A stretch of DNA of 64,000 nt, taken from Polyangiaceae bacterium (GTDB taxonomy: Bacteria; Myxococcota_A; Polyangia; Polyangiales; Polyangiaceae). A model generated the notes under the pieces. It worked only from the letters and a program-made list of their open reading frames with translations. It did not search any database and was not told the origin of the DNA. The position numbers and the translations under genes are program-made. Below, piece by piece: positions 1 to 7,387 of this stretch (position 1 is its first letter; the number at the start of each line of letters is the position of its first letter). The DNA lies in contig JAKLKA010000035.1 in assembly GCA_023150915.1 (NCBI GenBank), positions 45,155 through 109,154 on the forward strand, in the 5' to 3' direction.

Positions 1-87
1 GACCAGGCCCGTGGACAGGTGACCGACCACCAGCGGGCCGGCGAGCGTGGCGGTGGTGCGTAGCTCCGAGCGGAACGAAGCCGTCAA
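1..87 (-). CDS. MATE-family efflux transporter, N-terminal fragment
   Basis: Only the first 29 codons lie inside the window and the rest continues beyond position 1. The reading frame opens with TTG at 87-85, overlapping the TGA stop (86-84) of the barrel gene upstream, so translation is probably coupled. The peptide contains SELRTTATLAGPLVVGHLST, which has the pattern at the start of helix 1 of MATE multidrug/cation antiporters: a short cytoplasmic lead, a Glu-Leu-Arg, then a Leu/Ala-Pro-Leu helix with Gly and Ser. MATE proteins export drugs or metabolites across the inner membrane in exchange for Na+ or H+. Family assignment from so short a piece is an inference. It would be the last visible gene of the operon running leftwards from 3635. 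Confidence 0.55.
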   Translation of the reverse strand, partial: MTASFRSELRTTATLAGPLVVGHLSTGLV

Positions 88-1973
88 AACCTCACGGTCG
101 CGTCGAGCCGCGCGCCCTCGAACGCCGGGTACTTCCGACACACGCCGCCCACGCAGCGCAGCGACCCGCGGCGCTGACCGACGAAGGCGCTGACGCTGGA
201 CGACGACGTGATCTTGTAGCTGACCTGGCCGTTGAAATACGTGTCGGGCACGCCGGGATCGGTGCTGTATTCCGCGCCGAAGGCCGCCGAGAGGTGCGGC
301 GCCCAGTCGACGCCGGTCAGGTGCTGGCCCTCGAACCACGGCGCCTCGGGCCCGCCCGCCACCTGGTGGCGGCGACGGTGCCACCCCTGAAGCTGGAGCG
401 AGAAGGGGCCGCCCAGGTGGCGGATCACGTCGTAGCGCGCGTAGCTCTCTTGATAATAGAGGTGGGTCTGGGCGCCGCTGGCGATCGAGATCTCTTCTTC
501 GGCCTGGTCGATGCGGGCGCCGACCGTGAGGTTCGCGCGGCTCTTGCGCTTCTGGCTGGTGATTTCCATGCCGGTGGCCAGATCCCACACCCGGTTCAGG
601 TTGGCGTTCGAGGTCTCGCAGCTCTCGTTCAGCGAACGCTCGGCCCAGGTTCGATAGTGACCGACCCAGGCGAACACGCTCTCGTCTTTGCCCAGGTGCA
701 CGTCGCCCTTCAGCCGCCCGCCAGTGACGCAGGTGTTGAAGCCCTCGAACTCGGTGTCGACCCAGAAGGCCTCGGTGGTGGGCGGGGCGCTGTACTGCAC
801 CAGCGCGAACTCGGGCGCGCGCGCGGTGTTCACGTTGGCGCTGAGCGCGAAGAACCGGCGATAGTGCTTGCCCTCGAAGGTGAGGGTGAGCGGATCTTGG
901 ATCAAGGTCAGGGCGCCGTACACCGCGTAGCCCCGCTTACCGCCGAGCAGCTCGCGGTCCGAGCTCGAGCCGTCACGATCGGCGTCGTCCAGGCTCTGCA
1001 GCGCGACCTCGACATAGCCGTCGCCGTGCCCGCCGAAGTCGGCGACCTCGATCGACTGACTGCCGGTCAAGACCGTGTCGGCCTGGCGAACCACGTCGAC
1101 GTTGAGGGGATCTTGCCGGCGCAGGAACGACGCCTGCGTCCCGAGCTTGAACCCCTTGGGCGCGATCTCGATCTGCGCCGCGCCCAGCCGATCGGGGGCG
1201 TAGGTCGGGGTGCGGGGTACGAAGTCGGTCTCGACGGCGCGCGGCATGCCAGCCTCGGTGGCGGCCAGCCAGCTGGGGGTGACCGTAGAGTCCACTCCCA
1301 GGTAGCGGCCGCTGGCCTCGTCGATGCGCAGCGGGTTCATCTCGCCGCCCAGGGCCGTGAGCCGCAGCTTGACCGGCCCGGCGTTCACGCGCCCGGTGAT
1401 CCGCGCGCCGCGCACCGTGGTGTCGCTCGCCAGCTCGTCCATCTTGCGCACGCTGAGCACGAACCCGCGGCCGAGGGCCGCGTAGAAGTCGCCGGCGGTC
1501 AGCTCGACGTCGCGCGTGGTGTAGCCCACGTAGTATTTCGACGGATAGACCCAGTTGATGTAGCGGTTCGACAGCTCGGCGCCGGCCTCGTCGAACTTCT
1601 GGCGGAAGAGCTGCGCGTCGGAGATGCCGCCGCCGGCCGGGCGCGTCTCGACCACGTCGAGCGCGATGGCCTCGGGGTAGGGGGAGCGATAAAACCAGGC
1701 GTTGTCGACGCGAACGCCGAGGGTGAGCTTGCCCCACGACGCCTGCAGGTTGAGCCGGTTGTACCACATGCCCCACTCGTCGTTGGCGCGGGTGGGCACC
1801 TCGAGCGGGCGCGTGTCGCGGTTGTCGAAGTTGTAGAGCACGCTCGAGGCGTTGGTCACGTCCACGTGCACCGCGTCGCTGCCCAGCTTGCCCGGCTCGA
1901 GCGCGCGAGCCGGCGCGGCCAGCGTGAGCCCCAGCGCTGCCGCCCGCGCAGCCCTTCCGACCCTCACCCGCAT
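84..1973 (-). CDS. DUF6029-like outer-membrane beta-barrel protein
   Basis: The protein has 629 residues with a signal peptide at about 1-24 ending APARA. The body is rich in alternating aromatic and polar residues and Gly-Asp turns, and has no Cys pairs or catalytic motif. Around residues 145-175 it has segments like YYVGYTTRDVELTAGDFYAA followed by GRGFVLS, which resemble the DUF6029 family of predicted outer-membrane barrels. I infer a 14-18-strand barrel in the outer membrane. It starts 4 nt after the stop of the thioredoxin-fold lipoprotein gene and its stop overlaps the MATE start, so all are probably co-transcribed from 3635. Function unknown. DUF6029 proteins in related bacteria often sit beside redoxin-like lipoproteins (recalled, not checked). 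Confidence 0.72.
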   Translation of the reverse strand: MRVRVGRAARAAALGLTLAAPARALEPGKLGSDAVHVDVTNASSVLYNFDNRDTRPLEVPTRANDEWGMWYNRLNLQASWGKLTLGVRVDNAWFYRSPYPEAIALDVVETRPAGGGISDAQLFRQKFDEAGAELSNRYINWVYPSKYYVGYTTRDVELTAGDFYAALGRGFVLSVRKMDELASDTTVRGARITGRVNAGPVKLRLTALGGEMNPLRIDEASGRYLGVDSTVTPSWLAATEAGMPRAVETDFVPRTPTYAPDRLGAAQIEIAPKGFKLGTQASFLRRQDPLNVDVVRQADTVLTGSQSIEVADFGGHGDGYVEVALQSLDDADRDGSSSDRELLGGKRGYAVYGALTLIQDPLTLTFEGKHYRRFFALSANVNTARAPEFALVQYSAPPTTEAFWVDTEFEGFNTCVTGGRLKGDVHLGKDESVFAWVGHYRTWAERSLNESCETSNANLNRVWDLATGMEITSQKRKSRANLTVGARIDQAEEEISIASGAQTHLYYQESYARYDVIRHLGGPFSLQLQGWHRRRHQVAGGPEAPWFEGQHLTGVDWAPHLSAAFGAEYSTDPGVPDTYFNGQVSYKITSSSSVSAFVGQRRGSLRCVGGVCRKYPAFEGARLDATVRF

Positions 1974-1977
1974 CCGG

Positions 1978-2658
1978 CTACTTTCCGCGTTTGTCGAGCT
2001 CGCCCTCGACGAAGGGCCAGATGACCTCGCTCTGGTCGCCGGTGGTGCCGAACAGCACCTTCATGGTCTTGGCCTCGATCACCAGGTTGAGCGGCGCGAG
2101 CTTGGTGACGTTGAACGTTCCGCCGAGCTGGTTCTCGGGGTCGAGCACGAAAGGGAAGTTCGTCTCGTAGGTCTTGGCCCAGCTCACCAGGTGCTTCTCT
2201 TGGGCTGGATTGGACTGGCCGTCCTGGAACAGCGCGCTCAGCACGCGAAACCCGCGAGGCGCAAGCTCGGCCGCGTGCTCGCCCAGCGAGGGGTTCGAGC
2301 CGGTGCCCGCGTGCTCGTTCTTGCAGGCGCCGCACCAGCCTGCGGCGGTGTTGAGCAAGACCAGCTCGATGCCCTTCTCCCCGTCCGGATCGTAGAAGTC
2401 CGAGAGCGCGATCGGGACGAGCTTCGCCGGGTCGTAGCCGTCGGCCTTGGGGTTCATCCAGCCCTTCGCGAACTGGATGTCCGCGACCGGGTCGTTGCTC
2501 TGGATGTCTTTCGCGTACGGCCCGCTCGGGTAGCCCGCCTTGGTGCCCGAGTCGTCCTTCAAGAGATAGTCGGGAATGTCTGGCCGGTTGGTGCCGCACG
2601 CCGCCCCACCCAGCGCCAGCGCCAGCACCACCCCCCGAGAGCGGGCACGGATAGGCAT
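1978..2658 (-). CDS. thioredoxin-fold (TlpA/redoxin-like) lipoprotein
   Basis: 226 residues. The N-terminus has Arg residues, a hydrophobic stretch at 9-20 and a lipobox-like GGAAC with Cys21, so it is probably a lipoprotein facing the periplasm. Residues 98-112 read LVLLNTAAGWCGACK, a beta-strand followed by a WCGAC active site (Cys109, Cys112) typical of TlpA/AhpC-TSA redoxins. A later strand (SWAKTYETNFPFVLDP) and a cis-Pro-like KLAPLNLVI fit the thioredoxin fold. It likely reduces or oxidises disulfides in exported proteins, possibly those of the neighbouring lipoprotein and barrel. Its ATG shares one base with the TGA of the upstream lipoprotein gene (TGATG). Longer upstream in-frame sequence is the shadow of that gene. 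Confidence 0.75.
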   Translation of the reverse strand: MPIRARSRGVVLALALGGAACGTNRPDIPDYLLKDDSGTKAGYPSGPYAKDIQSNDPVADIQFAKGWMNPKADGYDPAKLVPIALSDFYDPDGEKGIELVLLNTAAGWCGACKNEHAGTGSNPSLGEHAAELAPRGFRVLSALFQDGQSNPAQEKHLVSWAKTYETNFPFVLDPENQLGGTFNVTKLAPLNLVIEAKTMKVLFGTTGDQSEVIWPFVEGELDKRGK

Positions 2659-3635
2659 CACTTCTTCTTGATGCCGAACATGCCGAGGACCGGGATCCCC
2701 TCGCCGTCGTTCGTGATCACGGACTTGCCGTCGGCGCTGACCTTGCCCCCGCTGACCTTGGCCCAGCCGCCGTAGGGCGCCCACTCTTGGCCCACCGAGA
2801 CACCGTGCAGCCAGATCTCGACCTCGGTGCCGGCCGCCCAGGCCGGCGTGTTGGGGACGCTGAGCTTGGCGTGCGGGCAGAAGTGGGTGTCGATCGGCGT
2901 GGTGCCCACCAACATCTCGAAGCCGGCGGCCTTGTCCACCGCCGGCGGCGCCTTCGCCATCGGGATCTCGACCGCCCGGAACTTCTTCAGCTCGGGCGAG
3001 TCGTAGAGCACCTCGTCGATCTCGATGGTGGCGCCGGACGCCAGGGTCACCATCACGTTGCTGCTGGTCGCGGCCGCGCCGGCCACCAGCGGCGCGCCCT
3101 GGCTCGGATCCGGAAGCTTCGCGGTCGTCACGGTGCCCATGTCGTACTTGGCGGCGTTGGTCGGCAAGAGCTGGGCGAACTCGACGTAGACGGTGCCATC
3201 GCCGTACTTGAATGCGGGGCGCTTCAGCTCGACGCCTGGCAGCGTGCCGGCCAAGCACAGGCCGCTGGTCTGGTCCTTCTGGCAGACCACGCCTTGGTCG
3301 TCGGTCGTGGCGGGTGGAGCACAGATGTCGGTCCCGCACACGAACACCGGCACGCCTGCGGCGGGCGCGCCCGCGGCGTCCACGATCTTCGCTTTCAGCT
3401 CGTCCACCTTGTGAGCCGGGTCACTCGATGGGTAGCCGGGGCCATCGGCGCACGACGGACCGCCGCCGCTGCCCGCGCCGCCGCCACCACTTCCGCCGGT
3501 AGACGAACCGCCGGCGCCACCGGCGCCGCCCCCCGAGCTGCCGCCGCTGCCGGCGGCGGCGTCGTCGCCCCCGCAACCCGTGACCCCGACCATCGACACC
3601 AACAAGAACGCAGAAGCGAGATGCAGCGCTGTCAT
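2658..3635 (-). CDS. Gly/Ser-linker lipoprotein of unknown function
   Basis: 325 residues. The signal sequence ends in lipobox VTGC (Cys21). Residues about 28-60 are an almost pure Gly/Ser/Ala linker, the usual tether of myxobacterial surface lipoproteins. The globular part has four scattered Cys early on (SCADG, VFVCGTDIC, VVCQ) and a segment KIVDAAGAPAAGVPVFVCGT like a carboxypeptidase-regulatory/CNA-B beta-sandwich. The start is the ATG at 3635, because it is preceded at 3646-3639 by AGGTGATC, an extended match to the 16S anti-Shine-Dalgarno. A GTG at 3644 lies inside that ribosome site and is unlikely. First gene of the operon continuing into the thioredoxin-like, barrel and MATE genes. 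Function unknown. Confidence 0.75.
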   Translation of the reverse strand: MTALHLASAFLLVSMVGVTGCGGDDAAAGSGGSSGGGAGGAGGSSTGGSGGGGAGSGGGPSCADGPGYPSSDPAHKVDELKAKIVDAAGAPAAGVPVFVCGTDICAPPATTDDQGVVCQKDQTSGLCLAGTLPGVELKRPAFKYGDGTVYVEFAQLLPTNAAKYDMGTVTTAKLPDPSQGAPLVAGAAATSSNVMVTLASGATIEIDEVLYDSPELKKFRAVEIPMAKAPPAVDKAAGFEMLVGTTPIDTHFCPHAKLSVPNTPAWAAGTEVEIWLHGVSVGQEWAPYGGWAKVSGGKVSADGKSVITNDGEGIPVLGMFGIKKK

Positions 3636-3638
3636 GAT

Positions 3639-3646
3639 GATCACCT
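3639..3646 (-). promoter_or_regulatory. strong Shine-Dalgarno for the linker lipoprotein gene
   Basis: On the minus strand the sequence AGGTGATC ends 3 nt before the ATG at 3635 and matches the extended anti-SD region of 16S rRNA. It fixes the start of the lipoprotein gene and contrasts with many other genes in the window that have no ribosome site. Confidence 0.7.
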
Positions 3647-3844
3647 AGATGCCGCCGCGCGCCCTGCCTTGCGCGCCCGGCGACAGGGATCTTTACCAGC
3701 TCGGCCGGCGTTGACCAGGGATTGTCGGTGGCTCAGCGGGGAAATGCCGCTGGAGCCTCCGCGGCGCAGGGCGACACCGCTGCCCGGGGGTGGCCTCTGC
3801 CTCGGGGTGGCAGCTGCGTTCTCGCCAAGGTACCTTGCTGATTG

Positions 3845-4435
3845 ATGCTCAGACCGTCGATGGCTCCGAAGCGTCCCGCGCGCGTCCAGGCGACGACGGT
3901 GCGGGTGCGCGAGGCCTTCGTGGCCGAGCGTTTCGGTTCGAGCGCCGTGCAACGTGTGCGCAGCCTGGCCTCGCCCGAGCTGCGCGAGCTCTTGCTCGCG
4001 GCCGGCCCGCCACCGGGGGGCTGGGTGCCGTTCTCGCTGTTCGTCGAGATGAACCAGCTGCTCGACCGCACCTTGGGCAAAGGGGACGGCGAGCTGGTCT
4101 GGGAGAGCGGGCGGTTTGCGGCCTCGCACAACGCCGGTGTCTGGAAGAGCCTGATCATGCGCCACGTCACGCCCGCCATGCTGGTGAGCCTGGCCAGCAG
4201 TCTGTGGAGCAAGCACTACGACGGCGGCCGGCTGGTGAGCCGCCCGGGCGGCGGCTCGTGCGTGATGGTCAGCATCGTCGACTTCCCCGAGCCCGACCTG
4301 GCGCACTGCAGGGCCGTTGGCGGGTGGATGCAGGGCTCGCTCGAAATGGGGCCGCGCAAGAACCCCAAGGTGAAAGAAGTCGCGTGCCGCAGCGCTGGCG
4401 CTGCCATCTGCGAGTTCCGGCTGACCTGGGACTGA
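3845..4435 (+). CDS. DUF2378/V4R-like regulatory-type protein (hypothetical)
   Basis: 196 residues, no signal peptide, no transmembrane segment. It has the outline of the myxobacterial DUF2378 (Mxa_TIGR02265) family and of V4R-like sensory domains: an alpha-helical front half (FVEMNQLLDRTLGKGDGELV, then GVWKSLIMRHVTPAMLVSLA) followed by a beta-rich end with the pair ACRSAGAAICEFRLTWD, in which two Cys flank a turn. These families are associated with sensing or regulation, but no ligand is known here. The ATG at 3845 is chosen over the TTG just before it. No Shine-Dalgarno is visible. A TACCTT box lies 8 nt upstream of the ATG, suggesting a near-leaderless message. Family assignment is tentative. 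Confidence 0.55.
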   Translation: MLRPSMAPKRPARVQATTVRVREAFVAERFGSSAVQRVRSLASPELRELLLAAGPPPGGWVPFSLFVEMNQLLDRTLGKGDGELVWESGRFAASHNAGVWKSLIMRHVTPAMLVSLASSLWSKHYDGGRLVSRPGGGSCVMVSIVDFPEPDLAHCRAVGGWMQGSLEMGPRKNPKVKEVACRSAGAAICEFRLTWD

Positions 4436-4449
4436 TCTGCAATTGTGGA

Positions 4450-4478
4450 TTGGTTGGCCCGGCGTAACGTGGTACCTC
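4450..4478 (+). promoter_or_regulatory. putative leaderless promoter of the 4486 gene
   Basis: A -35-like TTGGTT (4450-4455) and a -10-like TACCTC (4473-4478) are separated by 17 bp. The -10 ends 7 nt before the GTG start at 4486, so transcription would begin at or next to the start codon. No Shine-Dalgarno is present. Predicted by eye only. Confidence 0.4.
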
Positions 4479-4485
4479 GGCGCCC

Positions 4486-5034
4486 GTGAAACCCTCGGTC
4501 GCGACCGCGCTTGGCCTGCTTCTGGGCTCGACGCTCTTGCCCCGCTCGGCGCTCGCGGACGTTTCATCGTGGCTCTACGTCGGCCCCGGCTACTCTTGGA
4601 CCAAGCAGGGCGATCAGGCGACACACGCGCAGCCGGCGCTCTCGCTCGACACCGGCATGGGTACGCCGCCCAAGTATGCCGTGATCGTCGGCGGGCTCTT
4701 GCACTGGCAGACCCACTTCGGCCGCGGCAGCGACCTGGGGCTCTTGGTGCGCACCGCCACCCACGGCTTCGTCAACGGGGGCTGGGGCGCCGCCATCGAC
4801 CTCGGTGGCTACGAGCGCTGGTGGGAGCTGGGCTCGGCCGGCGGCATGGGCCAGCTGGTGCTGGGCGCGCCCTGGGGCATCACGCTGGCGGGCGGCGCGG
4901 GCACCGGAACCAACGACGGCCGTCACTACAGCGTGACGGCCGGCATCGATCTGGCCCGGCTGACGGTCTACCGGCGCACGGGCGACACCTGGTGGAAGAA
5001 CACGTTCCCGGCGTACCGCCCCGAAGAAGAGTGA
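4486..5034 (+). CDS. secreted beta-strand-rich protein, probable small barrel
   Basis: 182 residues starting with GTG. A signal peptide covers about 1-24 (hydrophobic core ATALGLLLGSTLLP, cleavage after ALA). The mature part alternates glycine-rich turns with aromatic/hydrophobic strands (WLYVGPGYSW, YAVIVGGLLHWQTHFGRGSD, GITLAGGAGTGTND), as in eight-stranded outer-membrane barrels. It ends in an acidic RPEEE rather than a C-terminal aromatic residue, which is unusual for BAM substrates. There is no catalytic motif. The gene follows 3845-4435 by 50 bp and has its own promoter-like elements at 4450-4478. Function unknown. Confidence 0.6.
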   Translation: MKPSVATALGLLLGSTLLPRSALADVSSWLYVGPGYSWTKQGDQATHAQPALSLDTGMGTPPKYAVIVGGLLHWQTHFGRGSDLGLLVRTATHGFVNGGWGAAIDLGGYERWWELGSAGGMGQLVLGAPWGITLAGGAGTGTNDGRHYSVTAGIDLARLTVYRRTGDTWWKNTFPAYRPEEE

Positions 5035-5064
5035 GCGGGGCGGCGAGGGAGAGGGGAGTGGGCC

Positions 5065-5343
5065 ATGGGTTCGGTGATGTCACGGGTGGTGGGGGTTGCG
5101 TTACTGGCTGCGCTGGCGTCTCTGGCCGCGTGTCACGCCACCGAGAAACAACTGCGAGCCCGGGCAGCGTTCGACCTGAACTGCCCTGAGGATCAGATCC
5201 AGATCACCAAGATCGACTTCCGTACGCGCGGGGTCCGCGCTTGCGGCGAGCAGGCCACGTACGTCGAGGCGTGCGGCGGCTCCAGCCAGTCGAGCTGCAC
5301 CTGGGTGCTCAACACGGACAGCCGTCGTCACTTCGAGCCGTGA
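5065..5343 (+). CDS. small Cys-containing lipoprotein
   Basis: 92 residues. A good Shine-Dalgarno (GAGGGGAG) precedes the ATG at 5065. The signal sequence ends in lipobox LAAC (Cys22 region), giving a mature protein of about 70 residues. The mature part has the arrangement RARAAFDLNCPEDQIQITKI, then RACG, YVEACGG and SSCTW, with four Cys that could form two disulfides. I recognise this as a recurrent type of very small myxobacterial lipoprotein with an A-x-F-D-L-x-C-P opening, but know no function for it. It is last of three small secreted-protein genes in a row. Confidence 0.65.
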   Translation: MGSVMSRVVGVALLAALASLAACHATEKQLRARAAFDLNCPEDQIQITKIDFRTRGVRACGEQATYVEACGGSSQSSCTWVLNTDSRRHFEP

Positions 5344-5416
5344 GCACATCGATCGCGTGGGCGTCTGGGGGGCCGGGCCGCGCCCTGGGCGCCCCCGGGC
5401 GCGCAGCCCCCGCGCC

Positions 5417-5448
5417 TTGACGCGGCTCGAATTAGAACATAAGTTCTA
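5417..5448 (+). promoter_or_regulatory. promoter with perfect inverted-repeat operator before the TetR gene
   Basis: TTGACG (5417-5422) and TAAGTT (5440-5445) form a -35/-10 pair with 17-bp spacing. A perfect 6-bp inverted repeat, TAGAAC-ATAA-GTTCTA (5433-5448), lies across the -10. The tetR ATG at 5454 is only 8 nt past the -10. A TetR dimer bound here would block polymerase, so autorepression is the simplest reading. The AT-rich palindrome stands out sharply against the surrounding sequence. Confidence 0.55.
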
Positions 5449-5453
5449 GAACC

Positions 5454-6050
5454 ATGGGTCGCATTGCGAAATTCGGCCGGGAAGACATGGCGCGCGCGGC
5501 CCTGGAGCTGGCGGCCGAGCGCGGACCCCAGGCGGTGACCGTCGCTGCCATTGCCGCGGCGATCGGCGCGCCCACGGGCAGCATCTACCACCGCTTCGAC
5601 AGTCGCGAAGAGCTCTTGGCCGAGATCTGGATGGACGTGGTCGAGAGCTTCCAGCGCGGATTCATCGAGCGGCTGGCGACCGCGAGCGACATCGACGGCG
5701 CGGCAGCAGCGGCCTGCTTCATGGCCGAGTGGGTGCGGGGGCACCTGCGCGAAGCTCGGCTCTTGCTCTTGCACCACCGCCGAGATTTCGTCAGCGGGAA
5801 GTGGCCGCCGTCGCTGGTGGAGCGCGCCGCCACGCTCGAGCCGGCAATGGGTGCGGCACTCGGCGGGTTCGCGAAGCGGGCGTTCGGCCGAGCGGATCGG
5901 GAGATCATCGCCCGGGTGCGCTTTGCCCTGCTCGACGCCCCCTTCGGTGGGATCAAACCGTACGTGCAAGAGAACAAGGCTGCGCCGCGCGAGCTCGACG
6001 CCATGGTATCGGCCACGGTCCGCGCCGTCCTCGGAGGGATTGCCCGATGA
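5454..6050 (+). CDS. TetR-family transcriptional regulator
   Basis: 198 residues. The N-terminal 50 residues form a TetR helix-turn-helix: ALELAAERG, then VTVAAIAAAIGAPTGSIYHR, FDSREELLAEIW. The remainder is an all-helical ligand-binding and dimerisation region. The ligand is unknown. Fatty acyl compounds are plausible because the next gene encodes a MaoC-like protein. The ATG at 5454 has no Shine-Dalgarno and sits 8 nt after a -10-like box, so the message may be leaderless. The stop overlaps the ATG of the next gene (ATGA), making a translationally coupled operon of three genes. The operator at 5433-5448 suggests autorepression. Confidence 0.85.
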   Translation: MGRIAKFGREDMARAALELAAERGPQAVTVAAIAAAIGAPTGSIYHRFDSREELLAEIWMDVVESFQRGFIERLATASDIDGAAAAACFMAEWVRGHLREARLLLLHHRRDFVSGKWPPSLVERAATLEPAMGAALGGFAKRAFGRADREIIARVRFALLDAPFGGIKPYVQENKAAPRELDAMVSATVRAVLGGIAR

Positions 6051-6952
6051 CCGCGAGCGCGACGCTGGAGTTCGACGGCCGGCCGTCGGCGGCGCGCTAC
6101 ATGCTGCGCGGCGCGTGGCCGGTGCGTCGTACACGGGGCCTTGCCCCGCAGATCGTGGCGCGCTGGCGTGGGCACCGCGCCGATCCGGAAGATCTGGGGG
6201 CATTCGCCCGGGCCACGGGCCTCCCCGCCGGCCGCTGCCTGTCGATTCTCTACCCCCACGTCGTCGGCTTTCGGTTGTCGATGGCCGTGCTGACCCACCC
6301 GGCGTTCCCGGTGCCGATCTGGGGCGTGGTCCAGACGCGCAACCACTTGCTCTGCCGGCGACCCATCGACGCGGGCGAGCGCCTCGACTTCGAGACCTGC
6401 GTGGTGGCGAGCCGGGTGCTCGACAAGGGGCTCGAGGTCGATCTCGGGTGCACCGTCCGCGCCGGCAGCGAGCCGGTCTGGAGCGGGCTGACCACGTTCT
6501 ACGCGCGGGGTCGGTTCGGTGCGCCGGGTGACCCGTCCCCGCTGGCGCGGCCCGTGGGCGAAGCGGGCGAGCCGGGCACGCCGGTAGCGAGCTGGGCGAT
6601 GAGCGACGAGGCTCACTACCGCTTCGGGCGGCTCACCGGCGACTACAACGGCATCCACTTCTGGGACTGGTACGCTCGCCGCTTTCGCCTCCGGCGCGCG
6701 CTGTATCACCCGCCCCGCGTGCTGGGCCAGTGCCTGGCCCGGCTGGCCGAGCCGCCCCCCGCGATGCAGCGCCTCGATGCCTGGCTGAAGGGCCCGGTGG
6801 CGCACGGCGCGAGCGTCGAGCTCAGCGCGCGTCGCGCGGACGACGGCGCGACCGACTTCTGGTTGTTCGCCGGCGAGCCGCGCCCCTGCATGATTGGGCG
6901 ATGGGGCACCGCGAGCGCGGCGGATCTGTCCACCGTCTGGAAGGGAGCATGA
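6047..6952 (+). CDS. MaoC-like hotdog-fold protein (double hotdog)
   Basis: 301 residues, starting at the ATG that overlaps the TetR stop. Residues about 198-204 read GDYNGIH, corresponding to the D-x-N-P-x-H hydratase motif of MaoC enzymes, with Gly in place of Pro but Asn201 and His204 kept. The region HPPRVLGQCLARL that follows fits the hotdog central helix. The first half (about 70-150) looks like a second, degenerate hotdog. MaoC family members hydrate trans-2-enoyl-CoA or bind acyl thioesters. Here the substrate is unknown. The operon with TetR and a SnoaL-like protein suggests an inducible small-molecule or acyl-CoA pathway. It may be a thioesterase/dehydratase or a catalytically altered relative. 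Confidence 0.65.
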   Translation: MTASATLEFDGRPSAARYMLRGAWPVRRTRGLAPQIVARWRGHRADPEDLGAFARATGLPAGRCLSILYPHVVGFRLSMAVLTHPAFPVPIWGVVQTRNHLLCRRPIDAGERLDFETCVVASRVLDKGLEVDLGCTVRAGSEPVWSGLTTFYARGRFGAPGDPSPLARPVGEAGEPGTPVASWAMSDEAHYRFGRLTGDYNGIHFWDWYARRFRLRRALYHPPRVLGQCLARLAEPPPAMQRLDAWLKGPVAHGASVELSARRADDGATDFWLFAGEPRPCMIGRWGTASAADLSTVWKGA

Positions 6953-6956
6953 GCAC

Positions 6957-7352
6957 ATGGACCGAGCAGAGCGTGACCAGTTGATCGAGCGGTTTCTCTC
7001 GGCATGGACGGCGCAGGACGTCGACCGAGTGCTCGACTGCTACACGGCGGATCTTCGCTATCGCGATCCGAATACGCGCGGCGCCGTGGAGGGGCGCGAC
7101 GCCATGCGGCGCTACCTGACCAAGCTGTTCGCGGCGTGGCAGATGACCTGGGCGCGCCGCGAGGTCTTCGACCTTGCCGGGGGCGAGGGGGTCGCGTTCC
7201 TGTGGCGCGCGACCTTCCGCCGGCCCCGGGGGGGCCAGGTGATCGAGGCCGACGGCATGGATCTGGCAGTGCTCAGCGGCGATCGCCTGGCGCGGAACGA
7301 CGTGTACTTCGACCGGGCCGTGCTGGCCCCGCTGCTCATGCAGGGCGGGTGA
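6957..7352 (+). CDS. SnoaL-like/NTF2-fold protein
   Basis: 131 residues. The ATG at 6957 is chosen because AAGGGAG lies 9 nt upstream. An ATG at 6949 runs in another frame and stops at once. The opening ERDQLIERFLSAWTAQDVDR, followed by CYTADLRYRDPNTRGAVEGR and DAMRRYLTKLFAAW, is the classical SnoaL/NTF2-like cone fold: a helix pair, then a curved sheet with an Asp-Pro turn. Members are polyketide cyclases, ketosteroid-isomerase-like enzymes or binding proteins. No clear catalytic pair is identifiable. Third gene of the TetR operon, 4 nt after the MaoC-like gene. Confidence 0.7.
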   Translation: MDRAERDQLIERFLSAWTAQDVDRVLDCYTADLRYRDPNTRGAVEGRDAMRRYLTKLFAAWQMTWARREVFDLAGGEGVAFLWRATFRRPRGGQVIEADGMDLAVLSGDRLARNDVYFDRAVLAPLLMQGG

Positions 7353-7387
7353 AGGAAACGCGCCGGCCGCGTGGTATCGTGACCGGC

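Noticed and set aside
294..2024. 576-codon plus-strand frame opposite the DUF6029-like barrel
   Set aside because: Val/Ala/Gly/His-rich shadow of the real gene. The minus-strand gene has a signal peptide and operon context.
3808..3825. sigma-54 promoter (TGGCA...) upstream of 3845
   Set aside because: The GG and GC elements are not at the required 12-bp spacing.
5355..5420. GC-rich hairpins downstream of the small lipoprotein gene as an intrinsic terminator
   Set aside because: Self-complementary GC blocks occur, but no T-run follows, and such blocks are common by chance at this composition.
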